Shown: positions 25,180 through 32,737, numbered from the stretch's first letter. The stretch is DNA of 51,523 bases from JACQSR01 sp042577505 (GCA_042577505.1 JBHPEA010000006.1:1-51523), one strand, 5' to 3'. Program-made: numbers and translations. The notes: generated by a model not told the origin, from the letters alone.

Positions 25180-27596
25180 AAAAGATATTATTCGGATTGG
25201 GTATAGTGTTTTTGGTAGTTGCGTTAATCGTAATTGCGCCTTTTAATGATGTCGAATCACAGTATTGTCAGGGTGCGGATTATAATGCATTAGAAAATAA
25301 TAAGGATTCGAAATATGCTAATTGTTACAGATTTTTAGATTCTTTTGTTGAATTTTCAGGCGAGGATTCCGAAATAGATCCTTTGTTAATGATGGCAATT
25401 GCAGCACAGGAAGGAGGGTTCTGTAGTGATGCTTACTTGCATTCTGATATTGGTATAATGCAAGCTGAGAGTTGTAGAGGAGGAAGATGCCCAACGGCTG
25501 ATAGACAAATAGAAGAAGGGATTAATACGTTTAGACAAAAAGCTTCGATTTTTAGGAATTTAAATGTGGATGAGGATATTCCTATCATGGATTTGATACT
25601 TTTTAGTTATAATCGTGGGGAAGCAGTTGCAAAAAATGCTTTGAAAATATTAAAAGAAAGAGATGATATTGCTGATTTAGGTCAGGCATTAATTGAAGCC
25701 TGTAAGGAATATTACAATGTTGATGGATTGGGATGTGAGAGATGTAGTAAGGATTCTCATGGTAATGACAAATGCAATCCAGATAAGTTAGATGATGGAA
25801 GTCTAAGAGCATATAGTGTTGGCTACCCATTAGCAATTTATGATAAACATGCTGAAATCTGTAGCGATGCTGGAGGAAAAATTGATTCGACAACCTTGAT
25901 AGGTGTAGATCTTGATTATATTTATTCAGACCCTACTAAGATATATGGAACTTATACATTTAATCCAAATTTTAGAACGTCTTTTGACTATGATTTTATT
26001 GATTATGAGTTGCTTTGGGAATATTCGACGACAGCAATGAATGATTGTGTTGACAAAGAAACAGATGTTGAGTTTGAGGAATGTATAAAGATAATTTTTG
26101 AAGTAGAGCCTTTTGTTATGGAAGAGTGTGAGACTGCAGAACAAAAAGAGTTTAGGCAGTTTGTAGAGAAGTTTTTATCGTGTAAAGATGCTGAGTTTCC
26201 TTCTGGTGCTAATAGTTGTAGATGTAAGAATGTTTTTGGAAATATTGATTTAACTGAAGAGTTTGTTGTTGAGATTAAACCACAGACTGCATCTTATGCA
26301 GGATCAGAAGAGCAAACAAATTTTTTATTTAGCGATGGAGATAATCAATTTGTAGTTGATGATGAAATACGAGTTGTCCATAATATAGATCAAGATTTTG
26401 ATACTCACAGTATTACTCCAACAACCCCCATTAAATTTGAAGGTTATCTTAGATTACCAGGATTTCAATCGAGAATGGTTAGAGGACAAACAACGTTTCA
26501 TAATCCACATCTTCAACTGATAAAGACTAACAAGTGGTTGGGCATTTTCCTCAAAAGTAATGACGATAGGGCACAGATTGATTTATACGAAAACTTGCCT
26601 AAATGTGAGGAGAAAAAAGGAATATATCCTATGTGTATAAGGAATACTAAAACAGATATTCTGTATAAATTCGCATTAGATTTTTCAAATGGTGAGGCCA
26701 CAAGAGTTTCTCTACCAACAGATTATGCGCCCCCAACAACTTCAACAACCGCTTTATGTAGGAATATTCCTTCTGATTTAGAAATCCCTGAGTTGACTGA
26801 GGCAGAAGTGAGGGATCTGAGCGCAGAAAAAGTATGGGAATATAGATGGGAGATTCCAAAAGCAAGAGGGATGATGAGAACGTCTAGTCTTCCTTGCGTT
26901 GACCTTTTAACTAAGATGATTGGGACAAGGCCTGGTTTGGTAGGAACTAAAGAAGATGCAAATGCTTCAATCTCTGCGGTTCAGGGTGAAGTTGAAACTG
27001 CGGCTCAGGCACATGATGTACCGAAAGCCCTAATCAATACAGTTATAACGATCGAATCAAGAGGTAAATATAATGCTGTTTCTACTACTGGAGCGATGGG
27101 GATAATGCAATTAATCTCTGACCATTATTATCCAAAAAAATCCAATCCTGCAGCTTATGGAGGGGTGAATATAGCCCCATTCGATACTGCCCTAAATATT
27201 GATAGGGGTGCAAACCTATTGAAAAATATTGTTTCTGAATCAAAAACCAGGAATAATGCAGTCGAGGATGTTGATGTTATGTTGTTTATTTATAGTAGAG
27301 GAGGAAGAGCATTTAGTGATGTTAAAGATCTTTTTTGGGGGAAGGGTAATGGTCCAGAGCCGAGAGTTCATTGGAAGGAATTTGTCGGAAGCGAGGAAAA
27401 ATTAGAACCCTATGCAGAACAATTGGATGAACCTATTGAATATTATCTAGAGGGGGGTAATTATATTAATGTTGTTAAGGATATTTGTAAGCAAGATTCT
27501 AGTTCACCATATTCGTACCTAAATGATGAATTCTATCAGATTAGTGATACTGATCCTGGATGGTTTATAACCTGGTATAACGAGCATTGTGTTTAA
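25173..27596 (+). CDS. Membrane-anchored protein with two lysozyme-like (SLT) domains
   Basis: 807 residues from the ATG at 25173, which overlaps the previous stop (ATGGTAA). N-terminal anchor helix (ILFGLGIVFLVVALIVIAPF). SLT-like domain 1 spans ~57-165, with E80 in AAQEGGFCSD and DIGIMQAE. SLT-like domain 2 spans ~603-716, with E628 in ITIESRGKYNAVSTTGAMGIMQL, the textbook ES..N..A.S..GAMG.MQL signature, followed by an IYSRGG segment equivalent to the usual Y..G. Between them is a ~430-residue region of unknown fold with several Cys. Characterised SLT domains cleave the MurNAc-GlcNAc bond of peptidoglycan. Last gene of the surface cluster. Domain 2 looks catalytically complete; domain 1 is more divergent. 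Confidence 0.82.
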   Translation: MVKKILFGLGIVFLVVALIVIAPFNDVESQYCQGADYNALENNKDSKYANCYRFLDSFVEFSGEDSEIDPLLMMAIAAQEGGFCSDAYLHSDIGIMQAESCRGGRCPTADRQIEEGINTFRQKASIFRNLNVDEDIPIMDLILFSYNRGEAVAKNALKILKERDDIADLGQALIEACKEYYNVDGLGCERCSKDSHGNDKCNPDKLDDGSLRAYSVGYPLAIYDKHAEICSDAGGKIDSTTLIGVDLDYIYSDPTKIYGTYTFNPNFRTSFDYDFIDYELLWEYSTTAMNDCVDKETDVEFEECIKIIFEVEPFVMEECETAEQKEFRQFVEKFLSCKDAEFPSGANSCRCKNVFGNIDLTEEFVVEIKPQTASYAGSEEQTNFLFSDGDNQFVVDDEIRVVHNIDQDFDTHSITPTTPIKFEGYLRLPGFQSRMVRGQTTFHNPHLQLIKTNKWLGIFLKSNDDRAQIDLYENLPKCEEKKGIYPMCIRNTKTDILYKFALDFSNGEATRVSLPTDYAPPTTSTTALCRNIPSDLEIPELTEAEVRDLSAEKVWEYRWEIPKARGMMRTSSLPCVDLLTKMIGTRPGLVGTKEDANASISAVQGEVETAAQAHDVPKALINTVITIESRGKYNAVSTTGAMGIMQLISDHYYPKKSNPAAYGGVNIAPFDTALNIDRGANLLKNIVSESKTRNNAVEDVDVMLFIYSRGGRAFSDVKDLFWGKGNGPEPRVHWKEFVGSEEKLEPYAEQLDEPIEYYLEGGNYINVVKDICKQDSSSPYSYLNDEFYQISDTDPGWFITWYNEHCV

Positions 27597-27646
27597 AACC
27601 GTAATAATTAAAAAGGTCTGTGCAATTCACTTTTTTGAGGTGTTTT

Positions 27647-28627
27647 ATGTTCAGGGTACCATATGAACAAATAGTGGAGAGAATAAAAGAGGAGGCGTCT
27701 TTGTCAGAGGCTGAGATTGAGGCCAGAGTAAAAGGTAAGCTAAATCAGTTATCTGGTTTGATTTCTAAAGAAGGTGCTGCTACTATAATAGCTAATGAGC
27801 TAGGAATTAAGTTACTAGATAAGTTTACAGGTAAATTACAGATTAAGAATATACTTTCTGGAATGAGGTCTGTAGAGGTTGTTGGAAAGATAGTTCAAGT
27901 TTATCAGCAGAGAGAGTTTGAGACTAAGAATGGAAAGGGAAAGGTGGCTTCTCTTGTATTAGGAGATGAAACTGGAACAATAAGAATGGCAATTTGGGGA
28001 GATAAATCAGATATTATTACCCAGCTTAGTCCCGGAATGGTTCTAAAGGTTAAAGATGGTTACGCAAGAGATAATAATGGCAGATTGGAGATCCATACAA
28101 ACGATAATTCAGAATTACAAATTAACCCTCCTGGTGAAACTATTGAAGTTGTTTCTCAAGGAGCAACTCGAAAGAAAATAGACGAATTAACAGAACAGGA
28201 TCAGAATGCTGAGGTTTTAGGGACAATAGTACAAATATTTGATCCTAGGTTTTTTGAAACTTGTCCTGAATGTAGGAGAAGGATTAGGCCTAGGGGAGAA
28301 GTTTTTGTTTGTGAGACTCATGGTGAAAAAACTCCTACTTATGGATATGTTTTGAATGTGTTTTTAGATGATGGAAGTCAGAATATAAGAACAATATTCT
28401 TTACAAATCAAGCTGAGTCTTTGCTTAATATAAAGCAAGAGCAGATGTTAACTTATCGTAATAATCCTCAAGATTTTGAGAATGTTAAGAAGGATTTATT
28501 GGGTAAAATAATTATGGTTTCTGGAAGGGTAACTAAAAATCAAATGTTTGATAGGTTAGAGTTTATTTCTCAGAGTGTGAACATTAATCCAAATCCAGAG
28601 GAAGAACTTAAGAAACTAGAAAAATGA
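27647..28627 (+). CDS. rpa: Replication protein A (single-stranded DNA-binding), zinc-finger type
   Basis: 326 residues from the ATG at 27647, preceded by GAGGTG at 27637-27642; in-frame TTG starts upstream are less likely. N-terminal helical domain (~1-60), an OB fold around residues 75-170 (VVGKIVQVYQQREFETKNGKGK, then GDETGTIRMAIWGD), and a second OB fold interrupted by a zinc finger CPECRRRIRPRGEVFVCETHG (C-x2-C...C-x2-H). RPA coats ssDNA in replication and repair and cooperates with RadA, encoded 3.8 kb downstream. The stop overlaps the next ATG (ATGATG). It follows the surface cluster without being part of it. Confidence 0.9.
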   Translation: MFRVPYEQIVERIKEEASLSEAEIEARVKGKLNQLSGLISKEGAATIIANELGIKLLDKFTGKLQIKNILSGMRSVEVVGKIVQVYQQREFETKNGKGKVASLVLGDETGTIRMAIWGDKSDIITQLSPGMVLKVKDGYARDNNGRLEIHTNDNSELQINPPGETIEVVSQGATRKKIDELTEQDQNAEVLGTIVQIFDPRFFETCPECRRRIRPRGEVFVCETHGEKTPTYGYVLNVFLDDGSQNIRTIFFTNQAESLLNIKQEQMLTYRNNPQDFENVKKDLLGKIIMVSGRVTKNQMFDRLEFISQSVNINPNPEEELKKLEK

Positions 28628-29085
28628 TGTTTTTAACACATGTTGCATTATCGGTATTAGTTGGACTTTTAGGTATTAAGTACTTTCATCCCTCAAATCA
28701 GATATTATTTTTCTTTTTGGTAATATTATTTGGAGCATTGCCCGATATTGATACTGGAAAATCTAAAATTGGTAGAAAATTACCTCTAATTTCACATACG
28801 ATTAGCTTTCTTTTTGGTCATCGGGGAGTATTTCATTCGATTTATTTACCTATTGCGTTGTTTTTTGTATTTAATTTTTATTTTGGATTTTCCGTCGCTG
28901 TTGCAGTTGCATTAGGGTACGCTTCTCATTTACTAGGAGATGCATTAACACACCAAGGAATAAAACCATTCCACCCACTTCATGATTTTCAATTAAAAGG
29001 ATTTTTCTCGACTGGTTCTGCGACAGAATTAATCATAATGGGCATTATTATTGCAATGGATGTTTATTATTTGTTTAGTTTTTGA
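28624..29085 (+). CDS. Membrane-bound metal-dependent hydrolase, YdjM/DUF457 family
   Basis: 153 residues, four to five hydrophobic segments. The family signature is visible: HVALS near the start, LFGALPDIDTGKSKIG, FGHRGVFHS, and YASHLLGDALTHQGI, giving the conserved His/Asp metal ligands. Bacterial YdjM and YbcI are poorly characterised inner-membrane proteins; no substrate is known to me. Co-translated with RPA through a four-base overlap. Confidence 0.8.
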   Translation: MMFLTHVALSVLVGLLGIKYFHPSNQILFFFLVILFGALPDIDTGKSKIGRKLPLISHTISFLFGHRGVFHSIYLPIALFFVFNFYFGFSVAVAVALGYASHLLGDALTHQGIKPFHPLHDFQLKGFFSTGSATELIIMGIIIAMDVYYLFSF

Positions 29086-29088
29086 AAA

Positions 29089-29120
29089 TCTTCCGGATTC
29101 TGTTGGGAAAGACATATTAA
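29089..29120 (+). repeat. 32-bp imperfect direct repeat, copy 1
   Basis: TCTTCCGGATTCTGTTG followed by GGAAAGACATATTAA; 29 of 32 bases match the copy at 29886-29917. It lies 36 bases before the PIN toxin gene and ends in a TATA-like TATTAA. Flanks the toxin-antitoxin module with copy 2. Confidence 0.8.
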
Positions 29121-29155
29121 GAAAAACATCTTCATTCAGATAAATTCTATATAAA

Positions 29156-29593
29156 ATGGAAAATCAATTATATTTCGACACGTGCATTTGGCTAAATTTA
29201 TTTAAAAAAGAGGGAGATTTGTTGAAGGGCGAGTCTTATTGGAAGATTGCAGAGGATCTTATCAAGAGGGCAATGTTTTCTCAAGATTTTGAAATTGTCT
29301 ACTCTGGAATTGTATTAAAAGAAATGAAATATAAGTTAAATGACGATTTCATATTCAAAGAAAAATTGAAATTTTTTAAAAAGGAATTTCGATTTGTTAA
29401 AACAACCAATGAAGATTACTCCTTGGCAAGAAAGTTAGAATCAGAACACAATTACCGGTTAAGTTTTTACGATTTCCTTCATATATCCTTATGTAAAAGA
29501 ATGGAGTTCACTCTGGTTACGAGAGACAAAGACCTAATGGTTCTTTCAAAAGGACTAATTACTGTAAAAAAACCGGAAGAATTACTTACCTAG
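29156..29593 (+). CDS. PIN-domain ribonuclease, VapC-like toxin
   Basis: 145 residues, standard length for a VapC-type toxin. Acidic active-site residues appear in order: D8 in YFDTCIW, E56 in GIVLKEMKYK, D106 in SFYDFLHI, and D124/D126 in TRDKDL. PIN toxins cleave tRNA or rRNA and are neutralised by a small DNA-binding antitoxin. Here the upstream gene is not an antitoxin; instead an RHH gene lies tail to tail, overlapping the last 12 bases. Whether that gene is the partner is unproven. Confidence 0.8.
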   Translation: MENQLYFDTCIWLNLFKKEGDLLKGESYWKIAEDLIKRAMFSQDFEIVYSGIVLKEMKYKLNDDFIFKEKLKFFKKEFRFVKTTNEDYSLARKLESEHNYRLSFYDFLHISLCKRMEFTLVTRDKDLMVLSKGLITVKKPEELLT

Positions 29594-29830
29594 TTTATTT
29601 ATTTCATCCAAATCGATTTTTCCTTTTGATAATTTTTTTCTAATCTCCCTAACTTCCTTAACAGAATCTCTTGTGTTGGGAATTGATCCAACTTGATTCT
29701 CTAAAATCAATTTCCTCACTGCATCCCTAATAACATCTGATTTGTTGGAATACATACCTTTGTGGACTAACTTATTAACTTCCTTAATTAAACCAGGGGG
29801 TAATCTTATTTGTGTTGTGGACATTACCAT
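29582..29830 (-). CDS. Ribbon-helix-helix (CopG-like) antitoxin candidate
   Basis: 82 residues (80 if the second ATG, at 29824, is used). N-terminal strand STTQIRLPPGLIKEVNKLV, then SNKSDVIRDAVRKLIL, the RHH DNA-binding fold; the C-terminal half is charged and would wrap the toxin. Convergent with the PIN gene and overlapping it by 12 bases, an unusual orientation for a VapBC pair. The two transcripts would be complementary at their 3' ends. Confidence 0.75.
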   Translation of the reverse strand: MVMSTTQIRLPPGLIKEVNKLVHKGMYSNKSDVIRDAVRKLILENQVGSIPNTRDSVKEVREIRKKLSKGKIDLDEINKLGK

Positions 29831-29885
29831 TGTAGTACAAATGAATTACTATAATATTATAAAGATTTCTGTTTTTTCTCGCAAT

Positions 29886-29917
29886 TCTTCCGGATTCTGT
29901 TGAGAAAAACTTATTAA
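29886..29917 (+). repeat. 32-bp imperfect direct repeat, copy 2
   Basis: TCTTCCGGATTCTGTTGAGA followed by AAAACTTATTAA; three mismatches to copy 1. Placed 57 bases before the next antitoxin gene. The interval between the copies contains exactly the PIN and RHH genes. Confidence 0.8.
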
Positions 29918-29942
29918 CTTGTTCGTCCTCTAAAAAGGTAAA

Positions 29943-29972
29943 CTATTTAAAGTACGTAAGTACTTAAGTACT
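29943..29972 (+). promoter_or_regulatory. Promoter with tandem AAGTACxT operator
   Basis: TATA-like CTATTTAAA (29943-29951) is ~27 bases before the ATG at 29974, predicting a leaderless mRNA. Between them lie three AAGTAC repeats spaced by 8 bases, including the perfect 14-bp palindrome AGTACTTAAGTACT (29959-29972). Placement over the start site suits autorepression by the encoded antitoxin. Confidence 0.6.
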
Positions 29973-29973
29973 T

Positions 29974-30237
29974 ATGGTCCTAAAAGTAGAGATAGATGAA
30001 AAAATTGAACAGAAATTTAGGAAGATGGCTATGAAAAAATTTGGATATAAGAGAGGAGCTATTCAGAAAGCAACAGAAGAAGCGATTTCAAATTGGTCTC
30101 AATTTCAGTCTTTAGATTGTCCGAAAGTAAAAGATCCGTTCAAACTAGTAGAAGGAATCCTAAGCCATCTCAAAGGTAAAAAGACCTCTATTCAATTGCA
30201 ACATGAGGTTAAAGAGTTATGGACCAAATCTTCATAG
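29974..30237 (+). CDS. Antitoxin-like DNA-binding protein
   Basis: 87 residues. N-terminal KVEIDEKIEQKFRKMAMKKFGYKRGAIQKATEEAISNW is typical of archaeal VapB-type antitoxins that precede PIN toxins, and the C-terminal part would be the toxin-binding segment. A partial PIN toxin frame starts inside its 3' end at 30219 and is deleted internally, so this antitoxin now lacks a functional partner next to it. Confidence 0.65.
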   Translation: MVLKVEIDEKIEQKFRKMAMKKFGYKRGAIQKATEEAISNWSQFQSLDCPKVKDPFKLVEGILSHLKGKKTSIQLQHEVKELWTKSS

Positions 30238-30314
30238 ATACCAATATTACTACTTTAATTTCGTTGGATAAACATTTCGATAGGATAAACGAAATCAGAA
30301 GAGTTAGTTTTTGA
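30219..30314 (+). pseudogene. Internally deleted PIN (VapC) toxin remnant
   Basis: ATG at 30219 overlaps the antitoxin's end by 19 bases, the usual vapBC layout. The 31-residue product begins MDQIFIDTNI, the first strand of a PIN domain with its catalytic Asp, and continues directly into SLDKHFDRINEIRRVSF, which looks like the last strand and helix of a PIN domain. About 100 middle residues are missing, so no activity is expected. It ends inside the convergent HD gene. Confidence 0.7.
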
Positions 30315-30837
30315 AAAGTTTATGAAGCTCATCAAATCTTTTTAGATTTTCTTTTCCGTACTTAGAAATTCTTTTCCTTATGAATGGGATCGAGTTAATG
30401 CCTTTGTCTTTAGTGTGGAATTTATCGGCGTAAGCGATTATTCTTTCTTCGATTGAAATTGGGATCATGTTTCTTTTTGGTAATGGAAGTTTGTTCCTTA
30501 TGATTTCTTTTTTAGTGATTCCCACTCCAATGTGTCTTTCACATACTTTTGCGTGTATTGGAAGATTTTCTTTCTCTAAGATTTTTCTTCCAATCACCCC
30601 ATGTTTTATGTAAGGTTCTTTTCCATAGCAATTTAATGTAGGAGCGTCGCATTTATACATTCCAATGTCGTGCAATATTGCCGCTTCTTTGATGAATTTA
30701 ATATCTGGTTTGAGATGTTCTACTTTCTTTGCTAGCTTAAGAGAAATCTTTGTAATAATCTTCCCATGAGTAATCAATCTCTTGTAAGCTTTGCTTTTTG
30801 GGTCGTAATATTTTTTTATTATTCTATATGGGTCCAT
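30304..30837 (-). CDS. HD-domain phosphohydrolase
   Basis: 177 residues. The HD signature is complete: H24 (THGKII), H56-D57 in AAILHDIGMY, further His at YIKHGVIG and CERHIGVGI, and Asp in AYADKFH. HD-domain proteins of this size hydrolyse nucleotides or related phosphoesters; the exact substrate cannot be read from the sequence. Monocistronic on the minus strand, with its 3' end overlapping the PIN remnant by 11 bases. Confidence 0.8.
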   Translation of the reverse strand: MDPYRIIKKYYDPKSKAYKRLITHGKIITKISLKLAKKVEHLKPDIKFIKEAAILHDIGMYKCDAPTLNCYGKEPYIKHGVIGRKILEKENLPIHAKVCERHIGVGITKKEIIRNKLPLPKRNMIPISIEERIIAYADKFHTKDKGINSIPFIRKRISKYGKENLKRFDELHKLFKN

Positions 30838-30984
30838 AATATTTACGATAAAATTAGATTATTTAAAAATATCTACCTATATTACCATAAAATCTTTAGA
30901 GGTTGTCAGAAATAAATTTATTAGGGTAATTTTTCTTACGAATTTTGAAGATATATACTTATTAAGAAGCAATTCTTACTTATT

Positions 30985-31113
30985 TTCGCATTGGAAAGAT
31001 GGAAGGTACCTTCTGAATTCATCCCACTGGTCACTGGTCATGCCTGTGTGAGATATATAAATGAGTTTTAGGCTATATAGTATAGCAACTCGTGGGATGA
31101 AATAAAATGCGAA
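30985..31113 (+). ncRNA. Candidate structured RNA or long 5' leader
   Basis: Nested inverted repeats: TTCGCATT (30985-30992) with AATGCGAA (31106-31113), and TCATCCCAC (31019-31027) with GTGGGATGA (31092-31100). The palindrome GAAGGTACCTTC (31003-31014 region) sits in the left internal loop. A TATA-like ATATATACTT at about 30950-30958 would place a start site near 30980, at the foot of the outer stem. A second TATA-like ATATATAAATG lies in the inner loop at 31053-31061. It could be a separate small RNA, or the leader of the gene at 31134. Nothing matches a family I can name. Confidence 0.35.
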
Positions 31114-31133
31114 TAGCAAGGAGGTGCTAAAAA

Positions 31134-31394
31134 ATGGAAGAAATTGTAGAAGAAGGAAAAAACACACCAGAAAAGAAGTTCTCTTGTGGAGCTGTAGTAG
31201 CCACTGTTTGGAACAATAACGGTAAATCTAAGGACGGAGAGAAGGTAGCATTCAGGACTGTATCTTTTCAGAGAAGGTACAAAATGGGCGATGAGTGGAA
31301 GACGTCAAACAGTCTTAGAATAAATGATTTACCAAAGGCAGCTTTAGTTTTAAATGAATCTTACAAATTCCTCGTTATGCGATCAGAGGAATAA
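31134..31394 (+). CDS. Small conserved-looking protein next to RadA, function unknown
   Basis: 86 residues with an acidic N-terminus and then a compact domain: FSCGAVVATVWNNN, VAFRTVSFQRRYK, DEWKTSNSLRINDLPKAALVL. The VSFQRRYK...W segment and strand pattern suggest an OB- or ssDNA-binding-like beta structure, but I do not recognise a family. A strong GGAGGTG (31120-31125 region) precedes the ATG. radA follows 33 bases downstream, suggesting a shared job in recombination; a T-rich run between the two may reduce radA readthrough. Confidence 0.7.
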   Translation: MEEIVEEGKNTPEKKFSCGAVVATVWNNNGKSKDGEKVAFRTVSFQRRYKMGDEWKTSNSLRINDLPKAALVLNESYKFLVMRSEE

Positions 31395-31408
31395 TTTTTA
31401 TTTTTTTT
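31395..31408 (+). terminator. T-rich run between the small gene and radA
   Basis: TTTTTATTTTTTTT directly after the stop of the preceding gene. It could be a full or partial archaeal terminator within the operon. Confidence 0.4.
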
Positions 31409-31427
31409 ACAAAAAAGGTGATAAAAA

Positions 31428-32438
31428 ATGGAACAAATACTAGAAACAAAAACGGTTAAGAAAAATATAAAAACTGAGAAGGATACTCCTAAGACTATGA
31501 CAAAAAAAGAGATTAAGGTTAGTGACCTTGCAGGTGTGGGAGCAGCTACTGCTGAAAAGTTAGAAGCATCAGGATATTTAGATCTAATGAGCATTGGGAT
31601 GGCAACACCATCCGAATTAGTTGAAGCTACAGGAATGGGAGATGGAATAGCAAAGAGAATTATTGCTCAGGCAAGATCTTCTTTAGATATGGGTTTTGAG
31701 TCTGGAGAAGATTTAATGAAGAAGAGAGAAAATATTATCAAGATTCCAACAGGTTCGAAAGCATTTGATGATCTATTAGGAGGAGGATTTGAATCTGGAG
31801 GTATAACTGAGGTATTTTCGGCATATGGCTCTGGGAAAACACAAATAGGGCATACACTTGCTGTCAATGCTTTGAAAACATTTCCTGATAGTTATGTTGT
31901 TTATATCGATACAGAATCTACTTTTAGGCCTGAGAGAATAAAACAAATTGCAGAAGGTGCTGGACTTGATCCTCAAGAAGCTTTGAAGAGAATCAAGGTT
32001 GCGAGGGCATTTAATTCTGATCACCAATCTTTATTGTCCGAGAAGGTTGAAGATTTGATTAAAAAGGAGGGATTAGATGTTAAGTTAGTTGTTGTTGATT
32101 CATTAACTGCACATTTTAGAGCAGAGTTTATTGGTCGTGGAACGTTGGCAGATAGACAACAGAAGTTGAATAGGCATATGCACACTTTGGCTAAACTTTC
32201 TGACGCTAATAATATGTGTGTTTATGTGACAAATCAAGTTATGGCTAAACCAGATACCTTCTTTGGTGATCCAACTGAAGCGATTGGTGGGCATATTGTT
32301 GGCCATAATTCTCAGACGAGAATCTATCTTCGAAAGGGTAAGAAAGGAACTAGGGTTGTTAAGTTAATTGACAGTCCACACTTAGAAGATGGAGAAGCTA
32401 CAATTCAAATTGTGAAAGAAGGCGTCAGAGACGTCTGA
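31428..32438 (+). CDS. radA: DNA repair and recombination protein RadA
   Basis: 336 residues. N-terminal extension of ~30 charged residues, then a helix-hairpin-helix domain (DLAGVGAATAEKLEASGY) and the RecA/Rad51 core. The core has the Walker A segment SAYGSGKT, YIDTESTFRPERI, Walker B LVVVDSLTAHFRAEF, and the L2-region GRGTLADRQQKLNRH. RadA forms filaments on ssDNA and drives strand exchange. The first Gly of the usual GEFGSGKT P-loop is Ser here. GGTGAT precedes the ATG. Confidence 0.95.
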   Translation: MEQILETKTVKKNIKTEKDTPKTMTKKEIKVSDLAGVGAATAEKLEASGYLDLMSIGMATPSELVEATGMGDGIAKRIIAQARSSLDMGFESGEDLMKKRENIIKIPTGSKAFDDLLGGGFESGGITEVFSAYGSGKTQIGHTLAVNALKTFPDSYVVYIDTESTFRPERIKQIAEGAGLDPQEALKRIKVARAFNSDHQSLLSEKVEDLIKKEGLDVKLVVVDSLTAHFRAEFIGRGTLADRQQKLNRHMHTLAKLSDANNMCVYVTNQVMAKPDTFFGDPTEAIGGHIVGHNSQTRIYLRKGKKGTRVVKLIDSPHLEDGEATIQIVKEGVRDV

Positions 32439-32457
32439 TATTTTTCTTTTTAGAAAG

Positions 32458-32487
32458 GTTTATATACCAAATGGTATCTATTGGTAT
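32458..32487 (+). promoter_or_regulatory. Promoter with operator palindrome for the RHH gene
   Basis: TATA box GTTTATATACC overlaps the inverted repeat ATACCA-AA-TGGTAT (32464-32477); a third half site TGGTAT lies at 32482-32487, directly before the ATG at 32489. The layout predicts a leaderless mRNA and repression by occlusion of the TATA box. Confidence 0.55.
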
Positions 32488-32488
32488 C

Positions 32489-32737
32489 ATGACTACACAA
32501 ATAAACTTACGGCTGTCTCAGGATTTCATGGACAAGGCTCAAAATTATGCTGATAAACATGGATATCGTAATTTACAGGATTTTATTCAGGAGACTGTAA
32601 GAGAGAAGTTGTATGAAGAACCAGTTTCAAGAACAGAACTTAATCTCGTTAAGGGATTAATTAAAGTGAATAGATACGGTAGTGAAGATGAACTCTTTAA
32701 GAAACTCCAAAAAAGAATTCATTCTAAAACCAAGTGA
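32489..32737 (+). CDS. Ribbon-helix-helix regulator or orphan antitoxin
   Basis: 82 residues from the ATG at 32489; a longer in-frame start is disfavoured because the TATA box overlaps it. N-terminal strand TTQINLRLSQDFMDKAQNYADKHGYRNLQDFIQETVREKL is an RHH domain. The C-terminal part (ELNLVKGLIKVNRYGSEDELFKKL) may be an oligomerisation or toxin-binding segment. No toxin gene is adjacent, so it is either an orphan antitoxin or a local regulator that controls itself through the TGGTAT sites. Confidence 0.72.
   Translation: MTTQINLRLSQDFMDKAQNYADKHGYRNLQDFIQETVREKLYEEPVSRTELNLVKGLIKVNRYGSEDELFKKLQKRIHSKTK

Noticed and set aside
30976..31167. Antisense 63-codon frame across the candidate RNA
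   Set aside because: Low complexity and overlaps the promoter and start of the next gene; no supporting start context.
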